Assembly (NCBI GenBank): GCA_028818995.1
Contig: JAPPMR010000267.1
Coordinates: 1-6,140, forward strand
Length of the DNA: 6,140 nucleotides
Direction: 5' to 3'
From: Candidatus Poribacteria bacterium
Lineage (GTDB): Bacteria > Poribacteria > WGA-4E > WGA-3G
In this document: positions 5,433 through 6,140 of the stretch, in pieces
Layout: each line of letters opens with the position of its first letter
Position numbering within the stretch: the first letter of the stretch is position 1
Position numbers and translations under genes: made by a program
The notes under the pieces: generated by a model
What the model was told of the DNA's origin: nothing
Seen by the model: only the letters and a program-made list of their open reading frames with translations
Database searches by the model: none

Positions 5433-5526
5433 TGTCATAGGCACGCCTACAGCATACCTTAATAATGTAGACTGATACTGATAATTCTCATTTATCTCTT
5501 ACCATCTTATAGAAGGACTTTTTATA
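5433..5526. other. Spacer after phyH without terminator
   Basis: No convincing intrinsic terminator follows the phyH stop codon: the only dyad near it is the short TAGG-CACG-CCTA (around 5438-5450) with no T-tract. The word AATAATGTAG at 5461-5470 recurs at the inner right side of the next element (5700-5709 region). Transcription may be stopped by the large hairpin in that element. Confidence 0.4.
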
Positions 5527-5731
5527 ATACCATTTCTAATTGATAAAGTGTCATATCGGATTTCTATGAATGTTTGTAGGTCGGGTAGAAGCGATAGCGA
5601 AACCTGACAAATGTCAAAAGCGTATTTGGCGTTGATTTGGACAAGTCGTTCATATCACCTCGTGCATGTCGGGTTTCGTAAACTCTACCCGACCTACGGA
5701 ATAATGTAGTATCATCATATAGAAATGGTAT
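5527..5731. mobile_element. Miniature inverted-repeat element (family A, copy 2)
   Basis: ATACCATTTCTA (5527-5538) and TAGAAATGGTAT (5720-5731) are perfect 12-base terminal repeats. TA precedes the left end (5525-5526), while the right flank reads AA, so the expected TA duplication is altered on that side. The left end closely matches the right end of the element at 1962-2118 read on the other strand, but the central hairpin is different: here GTAGGTCGGGTAGA/TCTACCCGACCTAC. No gene inside. Confidence 0.72.
5576..5697. repeat. Large GTAGG...CCTAC stem (REP-like core 4)
   Basis: GTAGGTCGGGTAGA (5576-5589) pairs perfectly with TCTACCCGACCTAC (5684-5697). A second stem follows inwards: CGAAACCTGACA (5598-5609) with TGTCGGGTTTCG (5667-5678), 11 of 12 plus one G-T pair. 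About 57 bases separate the inner arms. It resembles the hairpins in the 2.0-2.3 kb region in its GTAGG foot but not in its inner sequence. Confidence 0.7.
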
Positions 5732-5784
5732 AAGTCCGATTTCCTATCGAAAACTGAATCCCTGCGTAATACACACAAAATATC

Positions 5785-5835
5785 TTGCATTCTTCTCAGA
5801 CATTAGGCATAATAGTATTGAACACCTGTTAAGGA
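5785..5835 (+). promoter_or_regulatory. Candidate promoter and ribosome site of the YiaK-like gene
   Basis: TTGCAT (5785-5790) and CATAAT (5808-5813) are 17 bases apart; the -10 matches 5 of 6 consensus bases and the -35 only 3. AAGGA (5831-5835) sits 8 bases before ATG 5844. It lies outside the preceding miniature element. Confidence 0.5.
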
Positions 5836-5843
5836 AGAATTGC

Positions 5844-6140
5844 ATGATACGTGTGCCTTTCCAAACTTTATATGATGAATTTTATCGTGTGCTTGTAGCA
5901 ATTGGTTTTGCTGGTGAACGTGCAAAATTATGTGCGAAACTGTTCACCGAAAATCAACGGGATGGTGTATATTCACACGGACTTAATCGCTTCCCAGGGT
6001 TTGTTTCTGGATTGCAGAGCAAACAAATTGATTTTCGCGCAAAACCGGAGAAAGTTGAGAGTTTCGGCGCGTTAGAACGTTGGGATGGCAAAATGGGGGT
6101 AGGACTTGTCAACGCCCATATCTGTATGCAACGCGCAATG
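5844..6140 (+). CDS. dlgD: 2,3-diketo-L-gulonate reductase (YiaK/DlgD, Ldh_2 family), 5' part (partial)
   Basis: The first 99 residues of an NAD(P)H-dependent reductase of the malate/L-lactate dehydrogenase type (PF02615); the family is about 330 residues, so roughly 30% is present and the rest runs off the right edge. The protein follows E. coli YiaK nearly position by position: VPFQTLYDEFYRVLVAIGF at the start, then DGVYSHGLNRFPGF (40-53), then GALERWDGKMGVG (75-87). His45 corresponds to the catalytic His44 of YiaK. YiaK reduces 2,3-diketo-L-gulonate to 3-keto-L-gulonate in L-ascorbate/xylulose-related sugar-acid catabolism; related family members act on ureidoglycolate, malate or sulfolactate, but the VYSHG-NRFP match points to the YiaK branch. 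Its operon partners would lie beyond the window. It has its own promoter candidate, 411 bases after the phyH gene. Confidence 0.88.
   Translation, partial: MIRVPFQTLYDEFYRVLVAIGFAGERAKLCAKLFTENQRDGVYSHGLNRFPGFVSGLQSKQIDFRAKPEKVESFGALERWDGKMGVGLVNAHICMQRAM

Noticed and set aside
1..6140. An integrated novel multi-gene system (defence, secretion or biosynthetic cluster)
   Set aside because: The genes are separately promoted, on diverging strands and split by mobile repeats; no shared pathway or partner domains could be supported from the sequence.

Overview
The window looks like a bacterial chromosome fragment of moderate to low GC. It carries a scattering of catabolic or accessory enzymes separated by intergenic DNA rich in small inverted-repeat elements. 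The mix of a formylglycine-less sulfatase-fold protein, a PhyH dioxygenase, an N,N-dimethylformamidase-like protein, a PEP-hydrolase/Tm-1-type TIM barrel and a YiaK-like reductase, together with many GTAG-footed hairpins, resembles Candidatus Poribacteria and related uncultured marine or sponge-associated lineages. That placement is inference from gene content; no phylogenetic marker is present.

Layout. Three genes lie on the minus strand on the left: the 5' third of a PEP-hydrolase-family gene (1-304, running off the left edge), a sulfatase-fold hydrolase (502-1896) and a DMFase-like protein (2739-4112). Three lie on the plus strand on the right: a broken BrnA-type (PF14384) antitoxin (4301-4533), a PhyH-family Fe(II)/2-oxoglutarate dioxygenase (4575-5432) and the 5' part of a 2,3-diketo-L-gulonate reductase (5844-6140, running off the right edge). 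The two groups diverge from 4113-4300, where a candidate promoter can be seen in each direction.

The gene-poor stretches hold most of the structure. 1897-2738 contains a TA-flanked miniature element (1962-2118), a strong hairpin followed by T7 on the minus strand (2154-2214) and a second miniature element with 15/17 terminal inverted repeats and an 8-bp target duplication (2226-2440). 2449-2738 has no recognisable gene. 5433-5843 holds a second copy of the first element family (5527-5731) and a promoter candidate. The 305-501 gap has another GTAG...CTAC hairpin.

The genes do not form one obvious pathway. Large gaps and mobile repeats separate them, and no dedicated operon is visible apart from the close pseudogene-phyH pair. 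The points most worth attention are the threonine in place of the formylglycine cysteine in the sulfatase-fold protein, the compact DMFase-like enzyme with conserved candidate iron ligands, the doubly broken antitoxin, and the modular GTAG-hairpin/miniature-element system. I did not find a convincing undescribed multi-gene system.
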